Numbered from the stretch's first letter, positions 34,354 through 46,880 are shown. The stretch: 64,000 nucleotides of DNA from Ectobius pallidus (GCA_964059195.1 CAXKWD010000005.1:38889825-38953824), one strand, 5' to 3'. The notes: generated by a model from the letters alone, not told the origin. Made by a program: numbers and translations.

Positions 34354-34800
34354 CATAGTGGACAGGCCGTGAAGGCCCTTAGGGTTCCAGGAGGTTGAGG
34401 CTCTCAGGTGTCCTTAGACATTCGGGACATGAGGTGATAAGGTACCTTACGCACCGGCCGGGCTGCTTCTCAGGACCGTTTCTGGTTCTCGTTTCTGTTG
34501 GAGACTGAGTCTACCCTAGAGTCATAGTGCCAACAAGAAAGACTACAGTTGGGAGCTGACGAGATGGTCCCTGGCATGACTATGGAGCTCTTATCTGCAG
34601 CCAATAGCAGCGCTCCCCTACACTTGCAGTTATAGCACAACACCGTCTTCCCCCTGCATGCCACCACCAAATCACGGATCATCTCGTCAGCTCCCAACAG
34701 TAGGTCGATTGAAAAGTCCCAACGACCTCATTAGAAATCGAACCCACGACCTTTCCGGTTTGTAGTACAGTGCCTCAACCAACTGCGCAACGGTGTACCC
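34354..34800 (-). mobile_element. SINE family C, split by a MITE
   Basis: The reverse strand begins with the family C head (ggggtacaccgttgcgcagttg, B box gggttcgatttct) and ends with the tail (ggccttcacggcctgtccac). The 9-bp word CAGAGTGTT flanks it (34345-34353 and 34801-34809). A 147-bp terminal-inverted-repeat element (34550-34696) interrupts the body, explaining the extra length over the copy at 5527-5843. Confidence 0.82.
34550..34696. mobile_element. 147-bp MITE nested in a SINE, 5-bp target duplication
   Basis: Perfect 17-bp terminal inverted repeats TGGGAGCTGACGAGATG and CATCTCGTCAGCTCCCA define the ends. The 5-bp word ACAGT flanks it on both sides (34545-34549 and 34697-34701). The interior is GC-rich compared with its surroundings and codes for nothing recognised. 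Five-base duplications are less common than the 2, 8 or 9 bp of the best known superfamilies, so I leave the superfamily open. Confidence 0.82.
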
Positions 34801-34809
34801 CAGAGTGTT

Positions 34810-35700
34810 ACAGGCCTAGGCCTATATAAATTCAATATTTCCAAGATATCAAAAACATCGGTGCTAAACAACTTGAGCAAATATATCCATAAAAATGTTA
34901 GGCTAAGTGAAACAGTTGACTTTTTCTACTCTAACACTGCTCTTGTTATTTTCACCCTTCCCACAGTAAGTGATTACATTGCAGGAGGACTCATTCATTG
35001 GACTATTCTCGATGTTGGATTTGAAGCATAAGATTGTGAATGAGATTATGCGGTTAAATCTACCCTCAGGCTATTTATATTAAGAAATATTTAAATTAAA
35101 AAATAAGCAAGTAGAGTACAATCTTTAAGTGAACCTTTGGACGAACCGAATGATCGATTTCGAAAAAATCCCCCCTTCCGAGTAATAAAGGAGTTGGTAG
35201 ACTAGTGGCATCCCTGGAAAACATCTAACTATATAAAATTTAGTTTAGATTCGATTTCTTCTTCCTTGTTCACAACCAGATTGCTTCTTCTGAAACTATT
35301 AATTTTTCACTTTAGGCCTATTAATGTTGAAAACCCGAAATTGAATACCATGGTCTAACCTAATGATATTTATAACTAGAATTTGTTCTAGCTAAAATTT
35401 AGCTAGATTCATAATGTTGGCATGATTATTTAAAAATGGTTTTCCCGTGCGTAGTGCACCTACTCAGCCACAGTAGATATACACAGAAAACTATGAGACG
35501 AATGATTTTGTACTTTGTTGGCATAAAATATTTTGTTTACATTACATTTACAAACTTGTGTAGATGACATAAATCATTAGTTTTACGATATATTGAAATA
35601 ATATAATAGTCTTCCCCACGAATTAAAATTATTTTAGTGCCTGCATTTAAAAGAACGGTCAGATCAGTATTGATACCAAAACCTTCTTTATGATCAGATT
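34810..35700. other. No recognisable gene
   Basis: AT-rich; starts with a doubled palindrome taggcctaggcctat near 34814. Nothing else recognised. Confidence 0.4.
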
Positions 35701-35703
35701 CCT

Positions 35704-36600
35704 TTTACTTCCTCGCATATACTGTACGTAGTATATAGAGAAAGTATTGTGATCGTAACAAAGAATCGAAATCGAGATAACACCGGGAAAGCATGTTTCA
35801 CGATGCCTAGAGACTGAGAAAAGTGTTTTGAGAATTACGTCTGTCCGTTTGACTGTCTTTCGGCCCGTCCGTCTGTCTGTCCGTCTGTCTGTGGACAAGC
35901 ACCAAGGCTTGTAAAACTGATCTTGGACAAGCACAGCGGGTAAGGGGTCCATTGCGTTTACTTCATTTTTTTAAATCAAGGACTTTTTCGAAATGTTATC
36001 GAACCACCCAGAATATGAGTTTTAAAACTAAAATATTGAGGGGTATCTTCATGAAAACTTTTTTTAAAAAATTTTATTTTTGAAAATTGGCTCTAACGAT
36101 TTTAATACAAATGTGAAATTGGAAAACTCTTGTCTGTGACTAATAAAATGGCTATATCCGTTTTTCTTCAAAAAATGACTTAGGGGGTACTTTACTCGTA
36201 TTCATTTTCAATTTTTCTAGTTTATCTCCAGTGCAGTAAACCTACCACAGTAAAGTTGTATCGAAAATTAAAAAAGAACATTTTTTGTTAAACACATTTC
36301 TTTATAAAATTAATAGGTATAAAGATAAAAACGAAATAACATGACTTAAATGCGAATTTCAGAACATACATTTTGATTAAAATATGAATATTCTTTTGTT
36401 GCCCATAGTAACAAGAATACTATAATCTAGATATTGTTGTGAAATGTAGTCACCTTACCACAGTCGTAATGAACACACGAACATCAATTAGAGCGAGGTG
36501 GTATAGGGTAATAGGGAAGAGATCCTGGGTTCAAATCAAACATCGTGGCCACCCAAATTGACCAGTAGGCTCTTCATAATAACTCATTCGTGCAGAATTT
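35704..36600 (+). mobile_element. Non-coding element family H2, copy 1
   Basis: The left end has ttacttcctcgcatatactg and then tagagaaagtattgtgatcg. Inside are (gtctgtccgtct)n, 'aaaaattttatttttgaaaa', 'ggctctaacgattttaat' and 'taataaaatggctatatccg', and at the right a tRNA-like block (gatcctgggttcaaatc, near 36524). The same order occurs reversed at 41800-42681. It shares a 5' module, ctt(c/t)ctc...gagraagtattg, with the H1 elements. No coding capacity recognised. Confidence 0.65.
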
Positions 36601-36666
36601 GCTTCTATTGTTCGGCTCTATCTCAATGTATCCTGCATTTTTGCCTTTGAGATGGAGGAAACCATA

Positions 36667-36716
36667 CAAACCCTAAGTTATTGTTATTATTATTGTTTTT
36701 GTTGTTATTAGTATTA

Positions 36717-36751
<35 letters not shown>

Positions 36752-36820
36752 TCACGGTAAAAGCATTGAACATAAAGATCAACCCTGAAGCTTTCCGTTG
36801 TAGATACTTGTTAGCTTTAT
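36667..36820 (-). mobile_element. Short repeat family F with (ATT)n tail, reversed copy
   Basis: An ATT-rich tract (36667-36750) is followed by tttcacggtaaaagcattgaa and gaagctttccgttgtagata, the reverse complement of the tail end of the copy at 40880-41060. Confidence 0.6.
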
Positions 36821-36954
36821 GAAAATGTCGCTAAACTTGAGAATAAGGTGACCGCCGTCACAACCGGGCCGTACCGAGTGGGACCAAGTCTACGATGTCG
36901 CCAATATTACGAACATGATTACATGCCGATTGAATTCGGCAAATAAATGACTGT

Positions 36955-37245
36955 TGTAGCGATGTTTTATGAAAGATGTGTAAGGGTAAAATAGCTTCTG
37001 CATTAAGAATTCTAGGTCCGTGACAGGTTATGTTAGGTTAGGAACAGTCATGTTAGTTTAGCAGCAGTATTCTGCTTAGCGCGGGGTTCATGCCATGTAA
37101 CGATGTTTTACGGAAGGCGTGGAAGGGTAATAAGGCTTCTAGAAGCAGTGACAGCCAAATTCTAGGTCAGTGACAGGTTATGTTAGGTTTGGAACATTTG
37201 TATTAGTTTATGAGCAATATACTGAATAGGGCGGGGTTTATTATG
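36955..37245 (+). repeat. Two-copy tandem duplication, about 140 bp
   Basis: Copy 1 (about 36955-37090) and copy 2 (about 37097-37245) share taacgatgtttta, agggtaa-a-gcttct, aattctaggtc-gtgacaggt, tatgttagg and tgaatagggcggggtt-like ends. They differ at many bases and one copy has an extra piece (agaagcagtgacagcc). Confidence 0.7.
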
Positions 37246-37384
37246 TCTCACATTGAATCTTTTCTGCGACGGGAAATTTTACCCTAGCACCGATCGTTTC
37301 TCTTTTGTTCCCCGCGGCTCGGAAGGGCACGGTCGTTAATGGCAGAGTATGGCCTGGCTACGCTATTCTGGAGTTCCGAAAATG

Positions 37385-38735
37385 TAATAAAATCAGGTAA
37401 ACTGATGTAAAAAAGTGCCAGTATGATTTTGTTTAATCAGTTATGACTGCAATTATGATATGCAGAATATGTTTTTTTAATTGATTTCCAAGTTAAGCTC
37501 CAGATTTATTCATTAAGCAGGGCTTACGGAAGAACAAAGGTCTAGTTTTTTTGTTATCAGATTAAAATCTTCCAGCATCAGCTGAACTGTACAGATTTGT
37601 AATATCTTGACAATCGCACACTCACATAAATATGCAAAAAAAAGTGAAATTGGCCAGTTTCGGGATTTGAACCATGGAACTCCAGAATGTGATGCCAAGA
37701 CGTTACCATCTCGGCCACCTGGGGCAGTTTAACGGTCTAGTTGGAAAAGCGCATGCAAAACAATAGTGTTTTTGGTCATAGATAATTGTATTTAAATTTC
37801 CAAAGCCTTATAATATCACAGTAAAACAATTGACTATGTTGTCAAGATAACTGATTTACTTTTTTTTTTATAAATTCTATCGAATACGTATATTATCATA
37901 AAATAGGCCCTAAATTGAGCATTACTCCGAAACAGGTCAACCGATTTCATCCATTATCAATAGACATCTTCCCATGATCATTAAAAATGTGTATACCAAG
38001 TTTCATAAAAATCCGGTAAAGCGTATTTAAGTTACCGCATCTTTAAAATAGACACTAAGTTGGGTTTTACTCCGGTACCGGTCTACCGATTTGGTCCAAT
38101 ATCAGTAGACGTCTTCCCATGTACATTATAAATGGGTATACAAAGTTTCCGGAAAATCCAATAACGCATATTTGAGTTATCGCGACTTCTCATATATTAA
38201 CATAAAAGGCACTAAATTGGGCATAATTCCGGTACTGTCCAACCGATTTGGTTGAATATCAATAGACGTCTTCCCATGGACATTATAAATGCGTATACGA
38301 AGTTTCATAAATATCCGATAAAGCGTATTTGAGTTATTGTGCCTTTAAAATATGCATTAAATTGGGTTTTACTCCGGTACCGGTCAACACATTAGGTTCA
38401 AATTCAATAGGGCACTTCTCATGGACGTAGTAAATGCGTATACCAAGTTTCATAGAAATCCGATACAGCGTATTTGAGTTATGGCGCTTAAAATAGGCAC
38501 TAAATTGGGCATTACTCCGGTACCGGTGAACCGATTTGGTTCAATAACAATAGGGTTCTTCCCATCGACATTATGAATGTTTATACCAAGTTTCATGAAA
38601 ATCCGATAAAGCGTATTTGAGTTATGGCGCGTACAGACACACGGACGGACGGACGGACGGACAGACGGACAGACATTTTTCGTCCCCCACACAATCTCAT
38701 AAAGTACCATACTGGCACTTAATAAATAAAGTTTA
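37385..38735 (+). repeat. Composite repeat family R3, copy 2
   Basis: It follows copy 1 (26090-27010) from aataaaatcaggtaaactgat through aaagtgccagtatg and a reversed tRNA-like block (about 37655-37730), then five diverged units of about 150 bp between 37900 and 38630. Each has gtatacaaagtttc-like and gcgtatttgagttat words. It closes with (acgg)n(acag)n and catactggcactt. The unit number differs from copy 1, so the array has expanded or contracted. Confidence 0.78.
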
Positions 38736-38795
38736 ATTGTCTATGTAATTTACTTTTTTTCTGTGCTAGCTTTTAACACGTATATGCGAGGAAGT
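38715..38795 (-). mobile_element. Short repeat family F, reversed fragment
   Basis: tttaattgtctatgtaattt and gctagcttttaacacgtata are the reverse complement of the left part of the copies at 28395 and 40880. Confidence 0.6.
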
Positions 38796-39094
38796 TTGTG
38801 CGACATATTTTGCACCATTGATTTACTTACAGAATACTTTAATTTCACCAATGTTAAAACATTATCATTAACCTGCATTTTAACTTGTATAAATTATTTT
38901 ACTCGGGCATTACTACGCATGCTGACAAATGGTCATTTCGAGTCATAACAGTAGCTAACCATAGCCTTCTGTAGGCCTAATACTTCATGTTAACCTATCC
39001 TCGCGAACCAATTAAAATGCTTAGGGGCCCCGAACATCGGGAAATATAATATAAATAATAATGGCACCGGTACGAATAAAGAAATGACTTTCTG

Positions 39095-39295
39095 TACAGG
39101 TTATGGAGGCCAAAAGGTCTTGGACTAGGTTCCACAACTTTTTCAGACATCCACAGCCTTGCTCTTTGGCCGCTAGTACGGCCGGGATTGCTCTTGGTAC
39201 TCATTTCCCTTGGAGGTTGAGGGTAGAGGGGTCAGGCCGTTTAAAACATCCTGATAAGCATGTTGGGAATCGAATCCATAACCACGGAAAATAAC
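39095..39295 (-). mobile_element. Possible SINE, single copy
   Basis: The right end has a reversed B box (gggaatcgaatccataacca) and the left end has ttatggaggccaaaaggtct. No second copy was seen in the window, so the call is tentative. Confidence 0.4.
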
Positions 39296-39299
39296 ATTA

Positions 39300-40293
39300 A
39301 GTATGTTCACCAATAATATATTAGTACAACATGCATAATATATTTAGGCCTATAGTTGATTTGGGTATTTAATTACCATTTTGATGGTAATTATTAATAT
39401 TGTGGTTACATATATTGACGATTTTGTTTAGTTTTAGTGGCTAAAGCAAATGCTTAAACGTAAAGAATGGACTCACCCTTTTGACGAAATCTTCTGTAGA
39501 CTATATTTGATTTAAAATCTTAAAAAAAATGAAGTTCCTCTCTATAGATACTGCAACAAAACCATTTACATTATTGTTAAATACTCGGCACGTATCACAG
39601 ACGCTATTTTAAGATACCTGCGGCACTGTTTGCCAATGATATTAACTTTTTATGGAAAATTTGTTGTAAATTTATGTCCATTTTAGTTAACGACTTTGTA
39701 TTGTAAATATCTGTAGCATGGACAACAATATCCTACTACAAATAAAAAAATAAAGTCTATATTACAATTTAAGGTTATTCATAGTGGCGAAGTGTAAATA
39801 AACAACCCATCTCGTTCCCGGCTGAAATAGGTTTCGTTTATCCAGGAACCCATTTCGTCCCTGGCATTCTTTTGCATCGTCTAATCTTCACAGGCTAAAT
39901 CAGTTGTCAGCACCGACTATTTGCAGATTGTTAGATTTTGAAAAGGTTATTCACAATGCTGTTAATAAAGTACGGCATTGTACATAAATGAATGGTTTTA
40001 AGTTTTATTTGGCGAACGCTTGGTGGACGAAAATTCAAAAAATTGGTATGTCTAATGGCTATAAATAAAATAATAAGATTGGGACCTGGCTAAGGTGGTG
40101 TTTGGCCTTAAGTACTTGGATCCACCTGAGGTGGAAAATTATTTCGTTTTCGATATGCTGCCAGAATCGTGCCGAATGATAGACTGGTAAAATTTGAAAA
40201 GTATTTGACGGACACTTATTTTGATAAACTTCATTCATGTTTTGAGCCAATGAAGGTGGAATTAAGAAATTGTTTATTGGTCCGCCTTATACC
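39300..40293. other. No recognisable gene
   Basis: AT-rich, nothing recognised apart from one TAGGCCTA near 39347. Confidence 0.4.
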
Positions 40294-40301
40294 CTCATTA
40301 C

Positions 40302-40764
40302 CATAGGCGTAACCAGGCCGACCAAATGGGGGGGGGGTTATAACATCCGCGGGGTCGGGGGGGTATGGAATACCCGTGTATGGAATTCCATGGGGGTATG
40401 GGGGTATGGAATTCCATACGTGCCGAGTATGGAATACCCCCCAGGGAGAGGGGGGACCGGGGGTCCTCCCCCGGAAAATTTTAAAAATTAAGATGCAAAA
40501 TAACGAGTTTTAAGCTTCCGAGGGTCCTCCCCGGAAAATTTTAAAAATTAAGACGCAAAATAACGAGTTTTAAGCTTCCGGGGGTTCCCCCGGAAAATTT
40601 TAAAAATTAAGACGCAAAATAACGAGTTTTAAGCTTCCCACGCTTTATACTTGTATTAAGTAATTTATGGGCAGACTTTAAAAAAATATACAATTTTCCT
40701 TTTTTTAATCAATGGGGGGGGGGGTTTCAAACCCCCAACCCCCCCCCCCCTCGGTACGCCTATG
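40302..40764. mobile_element. hAT-type MITE (copy 2), internally expanded
   Basis: Ends cataggcgtaaccaggccg and ctcggtacgcctatg match copy 1 at 3514-3775. The 8-bp target duplication CTCATTAC flanks it (40294-40301 and 40765-40772). It is 201 bp longer because a unit of about 60 bp (ccggaaaattttaaaaatta...gagttttaagcttcc) is present three times in tandem at about 40470-40640, and a ggtatggaat-rich block was added on the left. Confidence 0.88.
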
Positions 40765-40879
40765 CTCATTACAGTTAAAGAAGAAACTAACAAGAAGAAG
40801 AGTGTGTGCTTTCTTACAAACTTACTGTTCAATATAATTGCTTCAGAAGTTAATATACAAATAAATGGTGCAAAAATAC

Positions 40880-41060
40880 GTTGCACAAACTTTCTCGCAT
40901 ATACGTGTTAAAGGCTAGCACAGAAAAAATTAAATTAAAGAGACAATTAAATTTTATTTATTACATTTTCATAAAACTAAGAAGTATCTAGAACGGAAAC
41001 CATCAGAGTCGATCTTCATGTTTAATGCTTTTACCGTGAAATAATAATAATAATAATGAA
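40880..41060 (+). mobile_element. Short repeat family F with (AAT)n tail, copy 2
   Basis: It closely follows 28395-28587: ctcgcatatacgtgttaaag, gagacaattaaattttattt, agtatctagaacggaa, aatgcttttaccgtgaaat, then five AAT triplets. Confidence 0.65.
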
Positions 41061-41279
41061 TGACAGTAAAACTGCATATTATTAGTACTACTAGTATTAC
41101 TAAGGGGAAAATTAAAATATAAGTCGCACCTTGGGATAAATCGGCACCACCCAACCCACCCACCAATACAAGGACAGTTGGTCACTCTGCTTCGCTCAGA
41201 AACAAAATACATCACACAAATGTGAATATCGAATGGACGGAGCTTAAGGGGCGACTTATATTTGAATTTCGCTATAGTA

Positions 41280-41584
41280 AAACTAAAACTAAACTCCGTG
41301 GCACTACATTCCTTTAGGGATTTGGTCTACCAACCGACCGGTGTGTCATCTACCACAGGCAGATGGCAGGGTTGGGGCATGTGGTCAGCATGCCGGCCCC
41401 CACGACCGTTAATGGTGGTTTCCATGACCGGAGCCGCTACTTCTCTATCAAGTAGCTCCTCAATTTGAATCACGAGGAAGTGTACCCCTACCAGACCCCT
41501 CAACCTCAGAAAAATCCAAGGATGTACCGGGGATCGAACCCGGACCGACGGATCTGACGCTAACCACAAGACCACGCCGGCGGT
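41280..41584 (-). mobile_element. SINE family A, copy 3
   Basis: The reverse strand begins accgccggcgtggtcttgtgg and has the B box gggttcgatccccgg; the tail is agtttagttttagttt. It aligns by eye with 7584-7898. A short deletion removes part of the tRNA-like head (gatctgacgctaacc lacks about ten bases). Confidence 0.85.
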
Positions 41585-41799
41585 CCTACTGCTACTACTA
41601 CTACTTAGGTTATATTGCACGCTTTAACTGCATTGTAGGTCATGTAATGTGTTTAGTATGTTTGCGTGAACTATTAGTCTATTGTAACAACTCATTCGCG
41701 TCATCTGTTTCTATTGTTTAGTGATGTCTTCGTATGTGGCATTCAGTTTAAACGATTATAATATCCAGTGACGTAGCGGCGATGAGTTATGGAAAATAA

Positions 41800-42681
41800 G
41801 CAAGTCCTATAAACCCGGCGTTTGCTTTTGCGAGGTAACCATGAAAAACCCAAGTCAATTTGGGCGGCCACGAGGTTTGATTTGAACTCAGGACCTCTTC
41901 CCTGTTAGCCCATAGGCCTACCACATCGCTGTAATTGGTTTAGTGTGTTCAATGCGACTGAGCTAAACTGATTGCATTTCACAACAATAAGTACATTAGG
42001 CCTATAGTTTTCTTGTTGCTAGTGGCAACAAAATGCCATTCATATTTTAATTGATATGTATGTTCTGAAATTCGCATTTAAGCTGTACTTATTTCGTTTT
42101 TATCTTGATATCTATTAATTGTATAAAGAAATGTGTTAAACAAAAAATGTCCATTTTAATTTTCTCTACAACTTTACTGTGGTAGGTTTTCATGTATCAC
42201 TTACTGTAATGGATATAATCTAGAAAAACTGAAAATGGATACGAGTAAAGTGCCCCTTAAGTCATTTTTGCGGAAATACGGATATAGCCATTTTATTAGT
42301 CACAGATAAGACTTTACAATTCTAAATTTTTATTAAAATCGTTAGAGCCATTTTTTCAAAAAACAATTTTTTTAAAAAAGTTTTCATGAAAAGTCCCCTT
42401 AATATTTCAGTTGTAAAACTAAATTTCTGGGCGGTTCGACAAAATTTCGAAAAAGTTCTTAATTCAAAAAATGAAGTAAATACAACGAGCCGTTTACCCG
42501 CTGTGCTTGTCCACGGACAGACGGACAGACGGACAGACGGACAGACGGACAGACGTCATTCCAAAAATACTTTTTTCGGTTTCTAGGCTTCATGAAACGT
42601 GCTCTCCCGGTGTTAACTCAACTTCGATTTTTTGTCACGATCACAATACTTTCTCTATACTCCGTATAAGCGAGAAAGTAA
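41800..42681 (-). mobile_element. Non-coding element family H2, copy 2
   Basis: Reverse complement of the 35704-36600 element: at its right edge tagagaaagtattgtgatcg (reversed), a (acggacag)n tract at 42516-42555, ttcatgaaaagtccccttaa and a reversed tRNA-like block (about 41860-41935, tttgatttgaactcaggacc). Confidence 0.65.
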
Positions 42682-42689
42682 TAAAATGA

Positions 42690-43910
42690 ATAGCACTATA
42701 TTACTCAACCATTCTTCTGTGAATGATAAAAGTGGCTTGTGTTGGTATATAAAAAATGTTAGTTTAAAATAGCCTGTTGTGGCTAAGTCCATAGGTCTCG
42801 TTATCTACATAAATTTTTTTAAGAATATTGCTCGTAATAATAAAAGAAAAATTATAATTTTAGAGCAGTATAGTCGTCTAATAAAATCCATAAATATATT
42901 AAGCATGTTTAAGGTGTAGTGATAAAATATTTGAAATTTAAATTATTAAAAGTCTTTATGTTACTTACATAATATATTCACACTCCCTGAGAATTCACAC
43001 ACATGAAGTTTAGAATAATTTGGAAGCTATTTTTCTTCTATCTTGCAATATATTCACTACCTTGGTTAGACTTTGTAGGCCTATAGTTTGAACTGCTATG
43101 GAGCTCTTCTTGCGTATTCTTATAGTCGTTGGGGACGCATTTCGACTTGTGTCTAAGTCATTATCAACCCATATTCATGTATTTTCGTTTTCTTCATTCC
43201 CACTGGCAATATGAGCTGATTTCTCTGCTTCACTGACCAAACTACAAACGTTTGTTAATTCTTTCACTCACACCTTGACGATGCTTTCTACTTTTTCCAT
43301 CCTTGCATAATCATTTTTATGAAAATTCTACTAGGCTTAAATCTTTGTTAAGTGTAACAGCATCAATCATGGTCCTTCTAAACATCCACTTCAGATCCGC
43401 AAAATGTTGCATTTTCAGATACACCCACCTGCAAAATAATGGCGCAGTCCCAAGTCTGAAAAAAGTAGAAAGGAATATTTTGTCTTTACTGCTTTCGTCT
43501 CCTCTTATACACCCGAGACTAGCTGGGCTAAAGGATTAGAGCAACGAGAATTAGGTGAGGATGACTTGAACTATAGGATTAATGCACTGATTCTGGGGTG
43601 AGACAGGCTAAACCCTTTCATAGGAGCCAAGGGAACAATAACAACATTTCAAGTAGAATTATTTTAAACTTTCAGCAACCCCAATTAAGTTCATTTTGAT
43701 ATATCCATTTTAACTATTAAAGGTTCTGTCCAATTGGTAAGAAATCATCTTTACATCATGTAATCATTGTCGATTATATACCCTATAACTCCACAATATT
43801 CTACAAATGATGTTTACATGTAGGCCTATCTTTTCCCATATCCTAATCCTGATTTTATTAAGTGCCAGAATGATAATTTCTAAGATTACATGGTGGACTG
43901 GAAACATGCC
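42690..43910. other. No recognisable gene
   Basis: AT-rich. A 78-codon forward frame at 43303-43539 shows no motif. Confidence 0.4.
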
Positions 43911-43924
43911 TATCTCTCTTTTCA

Positions 43925-44060
43925 TATATCTGTATGTGCGGTAACTCGAATAGGCTAACCTTTATCAGATTTTCATGAAACTTGCTATACACACTATAAC
44001 GTCTAAAGGACAATAACTATTGATTTTGGACCAAATCGGTTGACCGGTACCTGGAAGGTT
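43925..44060 (-). repeat. Single unit of repeat family R3
   Basis: cagattttcatgaaacttgc, ggaccaaatcggttgaccgg and tacctgg are the reverse complement of one R3 unit (26090-27010, 37385-38735). It immediately precedes the H1 element at 44135. Confidence 0.65.
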
Positions 44061-44134
44061 AATAATGAAAATAACTTCAATAAAAAATTCAAAATAGTAA
44101 TTATTATTAACCCATAAAATATGGCTATAATTTT

Positions 44135-45085
44135 TACTTCCTCTGTCCGTACCATAGGAAGAGGAAGTATTGTTTCGACCCCCAAATGCGAAGTGGAGTT
44201 TTTAACATAATTACAGGTTTTGAGGCCCCCTGAATAGAAAAAATACATTTTTTTCGGAAATGTGTGTCTGTGTGTCTGTGTATCTGTGTGTGTAGATTTG
44301 TGTCTGTGAACAGCCTAGCTCCAGAACAAAAAACCTTAAGAAAACCAAATTTTGTATTTGGGTTAGGTACCTTCTGAGGATGTGACACGAAGATTGGCAC
44401 AAGTTTCTTTATTTGTAAGGGGTCTTTACACGAAATTTTTTTCGTTTTTCGCGATTTTCTCGAAAATAGCTCTTACGATTTTGTTTAAATTTTACACATG
44501 GAGTACTTAAAAACTATCTGAAGGGTAGATATAAGCCATCCACTCTGAAAATGCGCCTTTAGCAATATGGCATCCTATTACGGAAAATCGTACGAAAACA
44601 AAATTTGGGTTGGGTTCCTTCTGGGGATGTGATACGATGGCGACGACTTTCTCGTGTTTAAAAAAAAATCGTTTGTCGCGATTATCTCAAAAACGGCTGT
44701 TACGATTTTGTTTAAATTTTACACATGGGGTACGTATACTAAGAGATAAAACTTTTATTTGAAAAATTTCTTCGTAAAAATTATCTGAAGGGTAGTTATA
44801 AGCACCCACTCTGAAAATGTGCCCTTTTTCTATATCAGAATGTGAAGAGAGAAAAGTGTATTCGTCATGCTTAAAGTAAAGAAAGTTACGAGAGAACATT
44901 AATCAGATTTTATTTGGGTTATGTATCCTTCGGGGATGTGATGTGGTAACGACATTCTCTTCATTTTTAAACCAATTTAAATGAAGTGAATGTTATACAT
45001 AATAATTATATTATAGGCCTACTAAGAAGCTAACTTTTATGTGAGCAGAGGAAGTTATGTGAATTTCACATCAGGTTTCTATAAT
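44135..45085 (+). mobile_element. Helitron-like element family H1, copy 2
   Basis: It starts tacttcctctgtccgtacca and has gaggaagtattgtttcgacc, ggggatgtgatacgatggcg-like and 'gattttgtttaaattttaca' blocks that repeat two to three times, spaced about 250 bp. It matches the reverse complement of 14771-15874. The right end (gcagaggaagttatgtgaat, tttcacatcagg) stops before the hairpin and CTAG seen in copy 1, so its 3' end is truncated or decayed. Confidence 0.55.
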
Positions 45086-45089
45086 TTCC

Positions 45090-46279
45090 TAGGAATTACA
45101 AAATCAATTACCTATGGCGCCCAGGTGATTTTTTTCTAAATAGGTACTCGCTACCCTATCGCCACGAAATGACAATGCTGTTCTTTGAAATAGTATTCCA
45201 GGTATAAATGATTGAATAAGTTATCGTTTCAACATAACATGATATGAAGTCCCAATAGGCTAATCACAACACATGTATACGTGAGATTAAACGAGCATCC
45301 AGGAACGTCATCGAGAGAATTATTTTATTAAGTAAGCAATTTCCAAACGATAAGGTGAAATGAATACTTTAGACATTGTTTTATACGTTTTCATTATGAA
45401 CTCATTAGGCCTACTTGCATTTTATTTTGTGTTTACGGCTGTGTGTCAATCCTTTAAATTCTTTGTGAAGACTTAACATTTGTAGCCATATTTCATTAGA
45501 TAAGTTTTATCTAATAAAGAAAATGTTGCCATTATTGCAATAAATAGTTCTGGCCATTCATTGGGTACATAACGTTCATTCTACAGCAAAATGGGTATGT
45601 GGGCTACGTAAGTATAAGTTCAGATGTTATTTTACTCGTGATGATATCACTTATGAGCAATTCTATACCATGAATGTACAAGAGTCCGCAAGAGTTTATG
45701 CAAAACTCAAAATACTCGAAATATCTATGCTTTGTGTGTTGACTTAGCCTATGCAATATTGAACTTAACTTACAAAATGTATATCATTATATAGGCCTAT
45801 TTCATCGTCAGACAAAGTTGTACAACAAAATGGCAATAGTACGATATTTCCGAATTTTAAAAATCGCGATGTGGAAAAAAAAATAATATTTATGAAACAA
45901 GTGATAAAAACGAGATTATGTTTTGCTAATAGGTAGTCTATGATTGTGTAACGAGCTCTTAAGGGCGAGTGTAGCAATCTTACGAGCAAAATATCATACA
46001 CTATCATACACTATTTTTAGACAGCCATTAGTATTTCGTGAAATAATAATTTTTCTTACGTACTGTGCAGCCATTTTGGGAGTTTCCAGCTGTCCTGCCG
46101 TCTAGTATGCACATGCGTAGAAAGGGATTATTGATTTTCTGGTAGATCGCTGCCGACATAAAGGGATGGAGTGGACAACACTTTTCAGTCACCAAGTATG
46201 ATTATTTTTGCAACTACTGTGAGAAATTTAACATTTAAAACGGCGAAATGAATTATTAATATTATCATTTTCTATCAAA
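45090..46279. other. No recognisable gene
   Basis: AT-rich, nothing recognised. Confidence 0.4.
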
Positions 46280-46315
46280 CTGGGTCTATTTGAGAATATT
46301 ACAGGAGAAAAATTC

Positions 46316-46388
46316 CTCCGACACTGGGACTTGAACCCAGGACCTTTGGCTGTTCGCGCCAATGCTCTACCAACTGAGCTAAGCCGGA
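46316..46388 (-). tRNA. tRNA-like cloverleaf in palindrome, left arm
   Basis: The reverse strand folds as a full cloverleaf: acceptor TCCGGCT/TGTCGGA (six pairs), D arm GCTC/GAGC, anticodon stem TTGGC/GCCAA, T arm CTGGG/CCCAG with loop TTCAAGT. A box tagctcagttgg and B box ggttcaagtcc are good. The anticodon loop GCGAACA has C instead of the invariant U at position 33, so an active tRNA is unlikely; the nominal anticodon would be GAA. Confidence 0.45.
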
Positions 46389-46880
46389 GTTCAATTCACA
46401 GCGCCAGATGGAACTTCTCTCCTATGACTAATTGCCCTAATGGTCTACCTCACAGACAGACAAGTTATGTCATATGTAGTACTGTGAGGCACACTAATTA
46501 GTGATTTTTGTGACCGGGCTCCCACTGTTCTTGTACAGTTAACATACAAGATAGAGATGTAAGCTTTCATGAACCACAGATTATTGTCTCTGTTGGACAT
46601 TACATGAGAATATTACAGGAGAAATAATATTAATATAATAATAATAATAATATTAATATTCTCATGTAATGTCCAACAGAGACAATAATCTGTGGTTCAT
46701 GAAAGCTTACATCTCTATCTTGTATGTTAACTGTACAAGAACAGTGGGAGCCCGGTCACAAAAATCACTAATTAGTGTGCCTCACAGTACTACATATGAC
46801 ATAACTTGTCTGTCTGTGAGGTAGACCATTAGGGCAATTAGTCATAGGAGAGAAGTTCCATCTGGCGCTGTGAATTGATC

